Source: Antonospora locustae
Lineage: Eukaryota; Microsporidia
Direction: 5' to 3'
Length of the DNA stretch: 64,000 nucleotides
Assembly (NCBI GenBank): GCA_007674295.1
Contig: CM017448.1
Coordinates: forward strand, 186,001-250,000
Shown one piece after another: positions 44,767 through 53,801 of the stretch. Under the pieces are notes generated by a model. The model did not search any database. It was given only the letters and a program-made list of their open reading frames with translations, and was not told the DNA's origin. Every line of letters starts with the position of its first letter. The stretch's first letter is position 1. A program made the translations under genes and the position numbers.

Positions 44767-45726
44767 ATGCTACTGAATGCTTTGCTTGAAAATGCGAATG
44801 CTGTTAGACTACAACACAAGAAAATCAGTGCAATCATGATCTTTACCGCAATGTACTTCCTCTGCATTCCAAAATCTAAAGATAAGATTCTCACAGACGA
44901 AGCACTTCACGAAAGAATGACACAGATTGATAAAGTATGCCTGGATAAGGGCGTGTGCTTTTACACAGAAGGCGAATCCGAGGTTTTCTCCTTGAACAAT
45001 CTTTCTCCAAACTTGACTATTCTTATATATGGAAAAAAGGCAGAACAGAAGTTGTTTGAAAGACTAGCCCTTTCTCTGCAGAAGGCAAAGGTTATAACTA
45101 AAAATGTAAAAATAGTTCTTTCAGATAACGAAAAACAACCGCCACAAAACATTCAATACTTTTGCACAATTAGATTAGGGTTTAATAGTACATGCTACAC
45201 GTTGGTCTCGCCTTTTAGAAGCTGGCAGCCAAACTCCGATTTGTTTTTCTTGTCAAAAGAATACTTTCCTGCAAAGATGTCATACAAGTTCGATTTTACA
45301 TATAACTATCCTAACAACGTAAACAGTCTATGCATATCTCTTACTGACTCAATTCAGGATACCATGAAATTCATGCTGTTCATGCGTGCTCTGCATAATC
45401 TCCACTCACATTCTCTTGGGTCATACTTCTACGTTCCCTTTCGTGATTACCACGTAAGCATGTTGCATTTGACTCCTTTTGTGGCTATAAATATTATGCA
45501 TTCTGCATTCTCCTCGCTATGCCATGAAAGACAGAGGTTCAACGTGAAGCTCATATGTGCCCTTTTGTACTTGTTCTCGCCTCTGTTTTTGTTTCTTTTC
45601 ATATTCGATAATCATGCTGTAAATGCTGCATGCATGTTTTTTTTCACGTTTGTAAATTTTAGACACGGAGTTTTGTATGTGATTCTCGTCTTTGCAAAGA
45701 ACTTAATCCATTTTCTTTTGGAATAA
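44767..45726 (+). CDS. Membrane protein, possibly GPI-transamidase subunit Gaa1-like
   Basis: 319 aa from an ATG directly preceded by CCCC; a GTG-started extension overlaps the GGT gene. One N-terminal hydrophobic segment (about 21-33), a lumenal domain of about 200 residues, then SIQDTMKFMLFMRALHNLHSHSLGSYFYVPF and three C-terminal membrane helices. The layout and the 'LH.s...G.Y.yvPf' stretch recall Gaa1, which presents proteins to the GPI transamidase in the ER. The likeness is weak and unconfirmed; without it the gene is an orphan membrane protein. Confidence 0.45.
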   Translation: MLLNALLENANAVRLQHKKISAIMIFTAMYFLCIPKSKDKILTDEALHERMTQIDKVCLDKGVCFYTEGESEVFSLNNLSPNLTILIYGKKAEQKLFERLALSLQKAKVITKNVKIVLSDNEKQPPQNIQYFCTIRLGFNSTCYTLVSPFRSWQPNSDLFFLSKEYFPAKMSYKFDFTYNYPNNVNSLCISLTDSIQDTMKFMLFMRALHNLHSHSLGSYFYVPFRDYHVSMLHLTPFVAINIMHSAFSSLCHERQRFNVKLICALLYLFSPLFLFLFIFDNHAVNAACMFFFTFVNFRHGVLYVILVFAKNLIHFLLE

Positions 45727-46377
45727 AGACAAAAAAGCGTATGTCGCATGGTGTCTGCCTGAAAATGGCACACATGTTTCCTGTATCTGTGTAGCTTTTG
45801 AGGATTTAAAACACAGCACCTTTGCTATTTGTTTGTGATGGATCAGAAACTTGGTTGCTAGAAGCTCAGGCTTTTTAATATATAATCCCTAACCTTGAAC
45901 ACTGTACTGAACAAAACGCAAGTAGATCTGAGTCCAGTGCTCTAGAAATACAAGTTTTATTCTTCATACCATTATACGCCTTTTGGCATGTTCAAATACA
46001 CCCGAAACATCTTCAAACTCTTCTTTCTTCCTACTTTGATGCTGATAACAACTTTACTCTAGCTTTCACACAGCAAATCCATTACATAAGGAATCTTGCT
46101 CGACACTTTAATAACATTATTTTATCTCACAACATCTATTATTATAAACAATGGAAAAATGTGATTCTAGGGCAAAATATAACTGCTCAGCTAGCAGATG
46201 CTGAACTGAAAGATTAGCAAACAAGCTTTCCTAGGTGAATTTTAGAATATGCCTTGATGAGGTCTGCGATTATGGTAGAAACTCTATCCTTTGCATCTGC
46301 AGTGCATACTTTTGTATCTGAACTACACGGTGCATAACGTACTTAAACCTAGCTATTTCATGCTAATAAACACACCC
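45727..46377. other. Gene-free stretch, 651 nt
   Basis: It lies between two plus-strand genes. ATG frames are all below 20 codons, and the upstream extension of the next frame starts at TTG. A+T-rich with no recognised RNA. It may contain the promoter of the following small gene or an unidentified noncoding RNA. Confidence 0.4.
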
Positions 46378-46545
46378 ATGCACAGAGATCTGTTTTTTGA
46401 TCTAGAAAGCAACGATACGGAGCTTGAGTACAACTCAGATGTGAGTGTGGACTTTCTAGAAAGCGATGAGAGCGGAATGAGCTGTGGCGAAGCAGCAGAG
46501 CTCAAGGCAGAGCTACTAAGGCTCAATAAACTAAAGGATCTGTAA
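46378..46545 (+). CDS. 55-aa acidic protein, unknown
   Basis: The ATG directly follows CCC, supporting the start; the longer frame begins with TTG. Residues 8-35 are strongly acidic (Asp/Glu/Ser), and a Leu/Lys/Ala-rich helix ends the protein. It has the look of a small acidic cofactor, but no family is recognised. Confidence 0.55.
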   Translation: MHRDLFFDLESNDTELEYNSDVSVDFLESDESGMSCGEAAELKAELLRLNKLKDL

Positions 46546-46624
46546 AGGTGTAATGCTTTGCTACAAACTTACACTAGAATAGAGATCTATCCACGAAGTG
46601 CAAATGCATTGTGCTTCACAGGTG

Positions 46625-46942
46625 CTAAACTGGTATGCTATCTCTGCTGCTTAACTTCTCTGTAACTATGTTCCAATCTACCTTTTTAAAACGACTTAGA
46701 TCAAGCTTGGGGATCCCAATGAAAACAATGCTTTCGCCGCGTATAATGTGTAGTCCTACCTTTCTTTCAGAAAACATGTTTTCAAAAAATATGCGCTCGG
46801 TTGCGTTCTCCAGCGTTATGTTGCTAAACTGGTCAAAGGATCTAAAAATGCCATATAGATATTTGCCATCGCGCATGTGCACAACGACCTTCTTATCTAA
46901 AAACATTTCGTTGTCGTGTGTTCCAATAATAGGCTCGTCCAT
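46625..46942 (-). CDS. LSM1: LSm1, subunit of the cytoplasmic Lsm1-7 ring
   Basis: 105 aa from an ATG with CCCC three bases upstream. Sm1 motif LDKKVVVHMRDGKYLYGIFRSFDQFSNITLENATERIF and Sm2 motif IIRGESIVFIG are complete. LDKKV-x4-RDG and the ERIFFE-x-MFSERK-x-GL block mark LSm1 rather than other LSm proteins. The ring binds oligoadenylated mRNA 3' ends and promotes decapping. Confidence 0.92.
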   Translation of the reverse strand: MDEPIIGTHDNEMFLDKKVVVHMRDGKYLYGIFRSFDQFSNITLENATERIFFENMFSERKVGLHIIRGESIVFIGIPKLDLSRFKKVDWNIVTEKLSSRDSIPV

Positions 46943-47121
46943 AGCGGGGTTTCTTGTTTTTGGATACAAAAGAGAGTCACGAGCACAAGCCTTTGTATTG
47001 TCTTATGCCTGACAGCATGCTGGCGCTTGCAATGCTCTGCACTTCTACACACAGTGCCGCTTGATGTTGCCCATACAAGGATACATATCTGATTTAATAA
47101 AAGCTAGACCCAAATGCATAT

Positions 47122-48480
47122 ATGATTAAACTACCGTTCACAGCAAGAGAAAGCATTCTCACACACTCCAAGAGACACTGGATTACCGTTTCGGAAGGTT
47201 ATACATCTTCACCTGCGGAGGACGCTGTGTTTATATCAAAGGTGCTGGCTCGCTCTGTGTTTCTTCCTTTGAACAGGTCCTTTCTGCTTGGCTTGTTTCA
47301 GAACTCTGGTTACGCTCTGCTAAAGCTGGGACAGTGGATGTCCACACGACGAGATATACTTCCAGAAAAAGTTTGCGACGTTCTTTCTCAGCTAAGAGAC
47401 AGTGCACCGCAGCATTCTCTTGCAGAGTCATACAGAAGCATCGATATAAACGGCATTTGCCTTGGAGAGATAATAGGGTCAGGCTCTGTTGCCCAGGTTT
47501 ACAAGGCTAGATTTAATGGAAAGGACGTAGCAGTAAAGGTGCTGCATCCTGGAATCAGATATAAGATCGAAAGAGAGCTTTCAACCATATCAAAGATAGT
47601 TTGTATTCTCTCTAACATTAGCTTCTTCAAGTCATACGATCTGAAGAGCCACCTTGATGAGTTTCGTAGAGGATTTCTGTCACAGTGCGACATGCGAAAT
47701 GAGGCACGTAACCTGAGACTTCTAAAGATGCTTAATCAAGACATTACAATTCCAGAGCCCATTTATGCAAGCGAGCACGTACTTGTTGAAAGCCTGATTT
47801 CTTTTGACGAGATCACAAGCAACATAGATGAAACGTTTGTAACAAAATGCATAGACTTTCTAATGCGTGTTGTAAGTCGCCAGCGACTTGTACACATAGA
47901 CCTTCATCCCGGAAACATTAAAAAGACAAAGGATGGAAAAATTGCACTATTGGATGCAGGTCTTTGTAAGTGTCTGACCAAAAGAGAGCACAAGAACCTC
48001 CATGATCTTGTGTTTGCTCTGCTGTGTCGTAAAAGCGGAAAAAGAGCAGGTGAGCTTCTGGTGGAACGACTTCCAAGAAATGCACTTGTTGATAAGAAAA
48101 AATTCTCCACAGATTTTGACGAAGTTTTTCGACGGCATCTTCTGAAAGCAACAAGAACCACTCCCGCTTATTCATTCTTCTCTCTTTCCTGCATTGCACC
48201 AGGTTATGTGATGGAGCGTTTTGCTCTTTACTTCGATATGTCCAAGGCACGACAAGTTGCAGACGACTTTCACAAAGTCCTGACCTCACACGGCGTAATA
48301 CTTGACTCTACATACTCACACATTCTGGCAAGCATGCTGTGCTTCGAGGGAATTTTGCAAAAGCAGCATCTGTCTCCTAAAAACAGACAGATGAAGCAAC
48401 TTATGTTGAGGAAAACACCGCTACTACAGTTTTTGTACTGGGACTTTGTGGATCGAATGAGTGAAGTACTCCACAAATAG
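47122..48480 (+). CDS. ABC1/UbiB (COQ8/ADCK)-family atypical kinase
   Basis: 452 aa. The UbiB family motif KLGQ lies at residues 68-71 (ALLKLGQWMSTRRDILP). A Ser-containing nucleotide loop GSGSVAQVYKARF, the kinase lysine in VAVKVLHPGI, the catalytic DLHPGNI and metal-binding LLDAGL follow. Known members act in mitochondria on coenzyme Q or lipid metabolism. Microsporidia have only mitosomes and are not known to make coenzyme Q, so the substrate is open. There is no obvious cleavable presequence, though the first 20 residues are basic and free of acids except one. CCC lies 10 nt before the ATG. Confidence 0.9.
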   Translation: MIKLPFTARESILTHSKRHWITVSEGYTSSPAEDAVFISKVLARSVFLPLNRSFLLGLFQNSGYALLKLGQWMSTRRDILPEKVCDVLSQLRDSAPQHSLAESYRSIDINGICLGEIIGSGSVAQVYKARFNGKDVAVKVLHPGIRYKIERELSTISKIVCILSNISFFKSYDLKSHLDEFRRGFLSQCDMRNEARNLRLLKMLNQDITIPEPIYASEHVLVESLISFDEITSNIDETFVTKCIDFLMRVVSRQRLVHIDLHPGNIKKTKDGKIALLDAGLCKCLTKREHKNLHDLVFALLCRKSGKRAGELLVERLPRNALVDKKKFSTDFDEVFRRHLLKATRTTPAYSFFSLSCIAPGYVMERFALYFDMSKARQVADDFHKVLTSHGVILDSTYSHILASMLCFEGILQKQHLSPKNRQMKQLMLRKTPLLQFLYWDFVDRMSEVLHK

Positions 48481-48656
48481 GCAAAGCACGCACACAACAG
48501 CAGTTGGAAAAGAAGAAAGCAAGTCAACATCAAAGACTTTTTGAGTGGCACTCACTCTACCCTTCTGCATTGTATTATGTTTGCCTCCATTCGATTCTTT
48601 TTATTTTTAAATCCCGCCATTTAAATGCCACTCGGAGGGGATGTTGGCCCGCAAAA

Positions 48657-49001
48657 ATGAAAAAGTACGTGATTTTCAAAAAACCTTACATACTCGTAGA
48701 AGATATGAGAAGAAGATACCAGTCATTCTACAAGGAATACGAGGACAGAAAGCCGACTCTTTCTCTTGATAGTCCAATACTTGGCTGTCCGTTTCTTGAA
48801 AACAAAAAAGTCAGGTTTCAAAAAAAAAAAGAAACTAAGCCTGGAATGTGTGAGGTCTGCTATACGAAGTACACAGACTACAGAGCACATGTTCAGGAAG
48901 CAGAACACCGAGAGTTTGCCACTGATGACAGAAATTACAGAGAGATAGACATGTTCATAGCAATGCTATCTAGCGAAAATGCCAATGCAAAAATGTTATA
49001 A
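48657..49001 (+). CDS. DBF4: Minimal Dbf4-like regulatory subunit of Cdc7 kinase
   Basis: 114 aa from an ATG with CCC six bases upstream; the longer frame is not ATG-started. It combines the two Cdc7-binding motifs of Dbf4 and little else. Motif M (about 8-29) is KKPYILVEDMRRRYQSFYKE. Motif C (about 62-100) is the Dbf4 zinc finger C65-x2-C68-x9-H78-x5-H84 followed by REFATDDRNYREIDMFI. The N-terminal BRCT-like motif N is absent. Yeast Dbf4 is about 700 aa. It should activate Cdc7 for MCM phosphorylation at origins. Confidence 0.82.
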   Translation: MKKYVIFKKPYILVEDMRRRYQSFYKEYEDRKPTLSLDSPILGCPFLENKKVRFQKKKETKPGMCEVCYTKYTDYRAHVQEAEHREFATDDRNYREIDMFIAMLSSENANAKML

Positions 49002-49140
49002 GCACTGATGCGGCATTAAGATGTCGATAGCTACATGATTTAATAAATAAAGCACTACTTTGGTAGCTACCACATAAATATATGCCAGCATGGCGAGCAC
49101 AGAGCTGCTTTTCCTAAGCAGAATACCGTCTGGTATCAGC

Positions 49141-49854
49141 TTATTTTGCCTTGCCCTGCGTATTCTGAACCTCTGCAAGAATAGCTCTTACATGTTCCAT
49201 ATCAAGATAGCTCGTCGAGGCTCCCTTGAAGTGTAGAACCTCAACTATGCTTGCTTCCTTTTCTCCAAATTCCCTTACAGATGCAAGTATTGAAAACATT
49301 TTTGAAGTTGCCTCGTCCAAGCAAGGTGTACTATCGGAGAACTCCTTTTTCATTGCGGTGTTGATTGCATCCTCGTTTTCGCCGTAGCACTTTCCCCTCC
49401 ACTCACCTACAGTTCCACTGGGGTCTGTGGAGAACATCACGTACCTACCGTCCTCCTCGCCTATGTACAACATCGCGACGCCAAAAGGCCGTGTTCCACC
49501 CATCTGAGTTAGCCTCTGCTTCATTTCACCGATATTCCGTGCAAGAGTACTAACTGGGTATGCAATGCCAAACTCTTCAAGGACGTCGTGTGCCTTCAGA
49601 CGTGCATGTTTGACAACACGAATACAGTCTGAAAATAGCCCGCTAACAGCACAGTAAATGCTGCTGCAGACTTTGTATATCTTCTCTTGTCTACCTGCGG
49701 ACGAGCCCTTTTTTATACCTAGGAGCAGGACGCCGTCAGTGCACACAAGCCCGGCTATTGTGCCTGCATTTGCAACGTTCTTTATTGCATACTCAACCTG
49801 CAGGATTCTTCCCTCCTCTGTGAAAACATTTGCTCTCTTCTCAGTTGTAGACAT
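49141..49854 (-). CDS. PRE9: 20S proteasome subunit alpha3 (PSMA4/Pre9 type)
   Basis: 237 aa from the second in-frame ATG, directly preceded by CCC (the first is at 49869). FTEEGRILQVEYAIKNVANAG is the alpha signature. KQRLTQMGGTRPFGVAMLYIGEEDG and STDPSGTVGEWRGKCYGEN match alpha3 ([20 protein letters not shown]). Yeast can lose this subunit and replace it with alpha4, yet it is kept here. An outer-ring component of the 20S core. Confidence 0.92.
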   Translation of the reverse strand: MSTTEKRANVFTEEGRILQVEYAIKNVANAGTIAGLVCTDGVLLLGIKKGSSAGRQEKIYKVCSSIYCAVSGLFSDCIRVVKHARLKAHDVLEEFGIAYPVSTLARNIGEMKQRLTQMGGTRPFGVAMLYIGEEDGRYVMFSTDPSGTVGEWRGKCYGENEDAINTAMKKEFSDSTPCLDEATSKMFSILASVREFGEKEASIVEVLHFKGASTSYLDMEHVRAILAEVQNTQGKAK

Positions 49855-50000
49855 GGGTAACAGGCTCATAAGCAGCTATGCACTGCACAGTGCTGTAACA
49901 ACCGGAATGCAAAAAGCAGCACCTGCATGTAAACGAAAAGAAAAAAAGCACCTTAGAAACGACAAGAACGGCACCTTATTCACAACTCATACTGCAAAAA

Positions 50001-50073
50001 CTCTCCCTCCGGGATTCGAACCCGGGTCGTACGCGTGACAGGCGTACATGCTTAACCCCTACACCAAGGGAGA
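50001..50073 (-). tRNA. tRNA-Asp (anticodon GUC)
   Basis: A 73-nt cloverleaf. Acceptor stem TCTCCCT/AGGGAGA, D arm with GTGTAGGGGTTAAGC, anticodon stem GTACG/CGTAC with loop CCTGTCACG-type sequence containing GTC, and T arm CCGGG-TTCGAAT-CCCGG. No intron, no encoded CCA, discriminator G. It lies between the alpha3 and TMA20 genes. Confidence 0.96.
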
Positions 50074-50192
50074 TGCTAAGAGAGCGTGACACTTATATGA
50101 TCTCTCAAAGTTCTTAGGTGAACAGAACGTGCTTTTCAACGTTTTTGAGCTTGCATGTTTTGAGGACATGTTCTCAGTGGCCACCCTTTAGA

Positions 50193-50696
50193 ATGAGAAT
50201 TGCTACAAAGATAGAGGTGATTTCAACCTCTATACTTGGAAAACAAGACAGAAAGTCATTAAACAAATCTCTGAGATACATTCAACTGGAGCAGCACATG
50301 GAGTACAAGCTGCACAAGTGTAGGGGTAAGATAGCAATCGTAACTGAACAAAGCATACCATTGTTGTTTTCATTTCATAAATCCCCATACTTGCCAACTC
50401 TGCACTTATTGAGAAGAGGAATCTCATTAGTAAAGCAGGCGTATCTTGACAAGGGGGCGCTCAATCCCATTTTAAAGGGCGCTGATGTGATGTGTCCTGG
50501 TGTGTACAAGTACAAAAGCCAGATTGAGGACCAGTGGGTGCGCGGAGATACGGTTGCCGTGTTCATAATAGACCATGGCCTTCTAGCTGTAGGGATAGCA
50601 GAGATTGGAAGTGAGGAGATAACAGATACATCTACAGGGGCATGCATTGTTGTTCTCCACAGACGGGAGGACCCAATATACAACTTTCAAGCATAG
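50193..50696 (+). CDS. TMA20: Tma20/MCT-1-like PUA-domain translation factor
   Basis: 167 aa from an ATG with CCC six bases upstream; the longer frame starts at GTG. An N-terminal MCT-1 domain is followed by FHKSPYLPTLHLLRR, then a PUA domain with VDKGAL-like LDKGALNPILKGADVMCPGV, RGDTVAVFIIDHGLLAVGIAEIGSEEI. That sequence order is specific to MCT-1/Tma20, which with Tma22/DENR releases tRNA from recycled 40S subunits and supports reinitiation. Confidence 0.9.
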   Translation: MRIATKIEVISTSILGKQDRKSLNKSLRYIQLEQHMEYKLHKCRGKIAIVTEQSIPLLFSFHKSPYLPTLHLLRRGISLVKQAYLDKGALNPILKGADVMCPGVYKYKSQIEDQWVRGDTVAVFIIDHGLLAVGIAEIGSEEITDTSTGACIVVLHRREDPIYNFQA

Positions 50697-50800
50697 TGAT
50701 TAGCATTCTGCAGAAGTACTTGAGGTGTGAAATGTGTCGATACTGTTACTGAAGAAATAGATCTGTGCATAATACATTTAAAGTTATTCTGAGCCCCAAA

Positions 50801-51424
50801 ATGACCAACAGAGAAGAAGAAAAGCACATGGATGTGTTTGAGGAGCTAGGTAAGTATAACACCATCATTGCATATTCTGATGGCAGGGATGACTTGTCAA
50901 TCTTTGAGAAAAACGCGGGATGCAGCAAGACTTATGTTGATTTGAGAGTGTCTGAAAAGCTGAGATGTAAGTTTGTGGAGCACTACAATATTGAGAAGCT
51001 ACCATGCATGATCAAGTTTGGGTGTAAGATTTATAAGGACGGAAATTTGGAAAAAGCACTCCTGGAGGCAAGCGAGAAAGAAACCCAATACTACATGCGC
51101 CTGGTAAGTGATTTAGTAGGCAGCGCTAATGTCTTTATATTTATAAAAGGTAGAGCATCTGCTCCAAGGTGCAAGTTCACTCGACAACTTCTGAGTATCT
51201 TTGACAAGGAGAGACTGATTTATGGAAGAGACTTTCTTGACTTTGATGTGCTTACAGATCATGTATTGAGGGAGAAACTGAAAGCTTTGCACAATTGGCC
51301 TACATTTCCCCAAATATTTGTGCAAGGCAAGTTTCTAGGTGGAATCGATGCTTTGAAGGTAGCCATAGAAAACGGAATGTTCCATAAAATGCTGAATCGA
51401 AAAGATAGTAAAGTCCCTCCATGA
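50801..51424 (+). CDS. Monothiol glutaredoxin Grx3/Grx4-like, with altered CGFS site
   Basis: 207 aa from an ATG with CCCC three bases upstream (GTG-started extension ignored). An N-terminal thioredoxin-like domain (about 12-95; cis-proline in IEKLPCM) lacks the CxxC pair. The glutaredoxin domain (about 105-200) has FIKGRASAPRCKFTRQLL, WPTFPQIFVQGKFLGGID. The Trx-Grx order is that of Grx3/Grx4/PICOT, cytosolic iron-sulfur carriers. The usual CGFS is CKFT: C124 is kept, Gly is Lys and Ser is Thr. This may alter cluster binding. Confidence 0.85.
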   Translation: MTNREEEKHMDVFEELGKYNTIIAYSDGRDDLSIFEKNAGCSKTYVDLRVSEKLRCKFVEHYNIEKLPCMIKFGCKIYKDGNLEKALLEASEKETQYYMRLVSDLVGSANVFIFIKGRASAPRCKFTRQLLSIFDKERLIYGRDFLDFDVLTDHVLREKLKALHNWPTFPQIFVQGKFLGGIDALKVAIENGMFHKMLNRKDSKVPP

Positions 51425-51579
51425 ATGCGAAGCAAGGCGTACTGCTGAGCAAAACATATCTGTTGCGCTTTCCCTTAAATCATCGCTGTGCAAAAGCAGG
51501 GTAAATATGTGAACTATAGACGTTAATGTAACAAAACACGGCGGAATATACTGTTTTGTAACTGTTGCTAGGTTTTATC

Positions 51580-51636
51580 ATGAAACACATTGATTTTGTC
51601 GAGACAATTCAAGAAGAACTCAGGCTTCTGCGATGA
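51580..51636 (+). promoter_or_regulatory. Possible upstream ORF overlapping the STE24 start
   Basis: An ATG at 51580 opens an 18-codon frame whose TGA (51634-51636) overlaps the STE24 initiator as ATGA. This is a stop/start arrangement that could couple or restrain translation. Short frames also arise by chance. Confidence 0.25.
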
Positions 51637-52868
51637 GGGCGGCGGTTTTTGTGTTTATTCTGGCAATATTTTCTGCAACACTAATCACACTTGTGCACGA
51701 ACTTATAACCGTGCGTCTTAACAAGAAATACCTAGAACGGCAAGAGCCAAACCTTCCTCCAAACTCAAAAACAATGATTTTTGTAAGAAAGAACATGGGA
51801 AGGTTTTTTGAATCACAGAAAAAGGCCTCAAAAAAAAGAGAAAGACTATTGTACAGAGATCTCTGCGAGCAGCTGCTGTTCATTAGCATAAGCTCTCTGT
51901 TTCTGTTTAACGCACTTCAAAAAAAGCTTCTGCAGCTGTCTGAGAACCGAATTACAATTTTAAAAGGTGGAAACAATGTACACAACGTAAGCGAGATAAA
52001 TGTTGTATGTCTTCTTTTCAGTGCGTACCTTTGTGTCCATTTTTGGTTTTCGGGATATGCAACTAACATCTGGGACGCTGCAAAGCTGTACATGTGTCTC
52101 TTTTTCGGATACTTTTTTGTATTTCCGTTTGTTTGTATCATTATTCTCGCACTTCTCCGAAGCTTTGGTGTTAAGATTATTGTTGCATGCTATTTAGCTT
52201 ACATACTGAAGACGCTGCCAGACATATTCTCTGTTGATCCTCTGGACAAGGCTAACATGGTAAAGATATCGGTGGAACGCTTTCCAGACGAAATACAAGA
52301 AGCACTTGCAAAATACAAGCTTTCTGAAAACGTGTATGGAGAGAAAACACCGGGAAGCACTATGAATGCAGCGCTTATTGGGTATGGAAAAAAGACACGG
52401 ATTGAAATATATGGCGATATTGACCAGCTAGACGAGAACAAGCTCTTCTCAGTATTTCTGCACGAGCTAGGCCATGCATATGAAAATAGTCTTTTCAAGA
52501 AGGCAGGCGCATACTTTTCCCTTGTCCTTGTAGAATGTGTGCTTGCAATGCTTCTGTACCTCTGGATATCCCCTGAGTTCACGCAGGAAAAACTGGCAAG
52601 GTCTGTTGTGTTTCTGTTGATGTCTCTAATATACAAGATGTGCATTAGACAATGGCTCTTTACAAACTACAAGATGGTTTCACAACACTCTGAGATTGTA
52701 TCCGATTACTTTGCAAAGCACTATGGTTACAACAACGACCTAGCATCAGCACTGTACACAATAGCCCTGGACAGCCACGACTATGTTAGACCAAACGTAC
52801 TTTACAACATTCTGAGAAGCGGCCATCCATCTATCTATGATAGAATTGAATATCTAGTTGAGAAATAA
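51633..52868 (+). CDS. STE24: CAAX prenyl protease Ste24
   Basis: 411 aa. About six membrane helices surround a zinc metalloprotease site: HELGH at residues 277-281, with the third ligand in the SQHSEIVSDYFAKHYGY block ('SR..E..AD.fa'). The C-terminal NILRSGHPSIYDRIEYL tail matches Ste24 ('HP....Ri..L'). The N-terminal region includes TNIWDAAKLYMCLFF, a Ste24-like step. It removes the AAX residues from farnesylated proteins and further trims pheromone-type precursors at the ER/nuclear envelope. Confidence 0.9.
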   Translation: MRAAVFVFILAIFSATLITLVHELITVRLNKKYLERQEPNLPPNSKTMIFVRKNMGRFFESQKKASKKRERLLYRDLCEQLLFISISSLFLFNALQKKLLQLSENRITILKGGNNVHNVSEINVVCLLFSAYLCVHFWFSGYATNIWDAAKLYMCLFFGYFFVFPFVCIIILALLRSFGVKIIVACYLAYILKTLPDIFSVDPLDKANMVKISVERFPDEIQEALAKYKLSENVYGEKTPGSTMNAALIGYGKKTRIEIYGDIDQLDENKLFSVFLHELGHAYENSLFKKAGAYFSLVLVECVLAMLLYLWISPEFTQEKLARSVVFLLMSLIYKMCIRQWLFTNYKMVSQHSEIVSDYFAKHYGYNNDLASALYTIALDSHDYVRPNVLYNILRSGHPSIYDRIEYLVEK

Positions 52869-52998
52869 ACAAACTTATACACGTATGCAGCATGTATTTT
52901 TTAGCATCTTTATACGACGGGTACTTGACTCAAGCATCACACTTCTGTGCTGCATGTATCTGAGGCGTGAGACACGCAGAAAGACAGAAAACCCCTCC

Positions 52999-53703
52999 AT
53001 GTCAAGTGCAAAGCATGATGTCAATACTTACAGCCCAGAGGGAAGGCTGTACCAGATAGAGTATGCCATGAAGGCATCTAACCTGGGGACCACGATTCTA
53101 GGAGTTGTGACAGACGACTTTGCAGTGCTGATATCTGAAAAGAAGAAGGTCAATCCACTGCAGAAGATTGAGTCAATAAAAAAGCACTACAAGATATCTG
53201 ATCACATGGCATTTGGATACAGCGGAATTGCGGGCGATGCAAGAGCCATCGCTGACATAGCGCGAAAATTTTCACTGCACCACCAGAGGATGTACAACGA
53301 AAACGTGACTGCAGAGTCTCTTCTAAAGTACCTGTGCTCTCTTGCACTCAAATTTGGCGAGAAAGACGAGTCAAGAAAGATATTTAGCAGGCCCTTTGGG
53401 TCATCAATTCTTGTTGTATCGTACGAGGAAAAGCCCAAGATGTACCTTTTGGAACCTTCTGGATCGTACAGAAGATACAGGGCAAAAGCCCTAGGATCTG
53501 TAGCACCAAACCTAGAAAACGAGATAATGGGGCTGGTAAACGAAAGTACCACACAGGAAGCGATTATTTCGGGTGCGTTGGGAATGCTAAGAACAGTAAT
53601 GAGAGAGTCTCTTACATACGAAAACGTAGAGATCTTAACTGTTAGTAAGACCGGAGTGAAGAACTTTACTGCCGATGAAATCAAGGTAATTCTTCATGAA
53701 TGA
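52999..53703 (+). CDS. PUP2: 20S proteasome subunit alpha5 (PSMA5/Pup2 type)
   Basis: 234 aa from an ATG with CCCC three bases upstream; a longer frame into the STE24 end is not ATG-supported there. VNTYSPEGRLYQIEYAMKASNLGTT is the alpha5 signature ('[25 protein letters not shown]'). FGEKDESRKIFSRPFGSSIL and the LEPSGSYRRYRAKALGS block agree. It ends just before the convergent symplekin gene. Confidence 0.92.
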   Translation: MSSAKHDVNTYSPEGRLYQIEYAMKASNLGTTILGVVTDDFAVLISEKKKVNPLQKIESIKKHYKISDHMAFGYSGIAGDARAIADIARKFSLHHQRMYNENVTAESLLKYLCSLALKFGEKDESRKIFSRPFGSSILVVSYEEKPKMYLLEPSGSYRRYRAKALGSVAPNLENEIMGLVNESTTQEAIISGALGMLRTVMRESLTYENVEILTVSKTGVKNFTADEIKVILHE

Positions 53704-53801
53704 AGGTGTATCGAAAGGTTTACTTGAACACGCTTGCTGCATCAGTTTCTCTGTTAGTCACTGTCCGCACGGACCAAATTTACTTTGCATGTTCGAAATT
53801 G

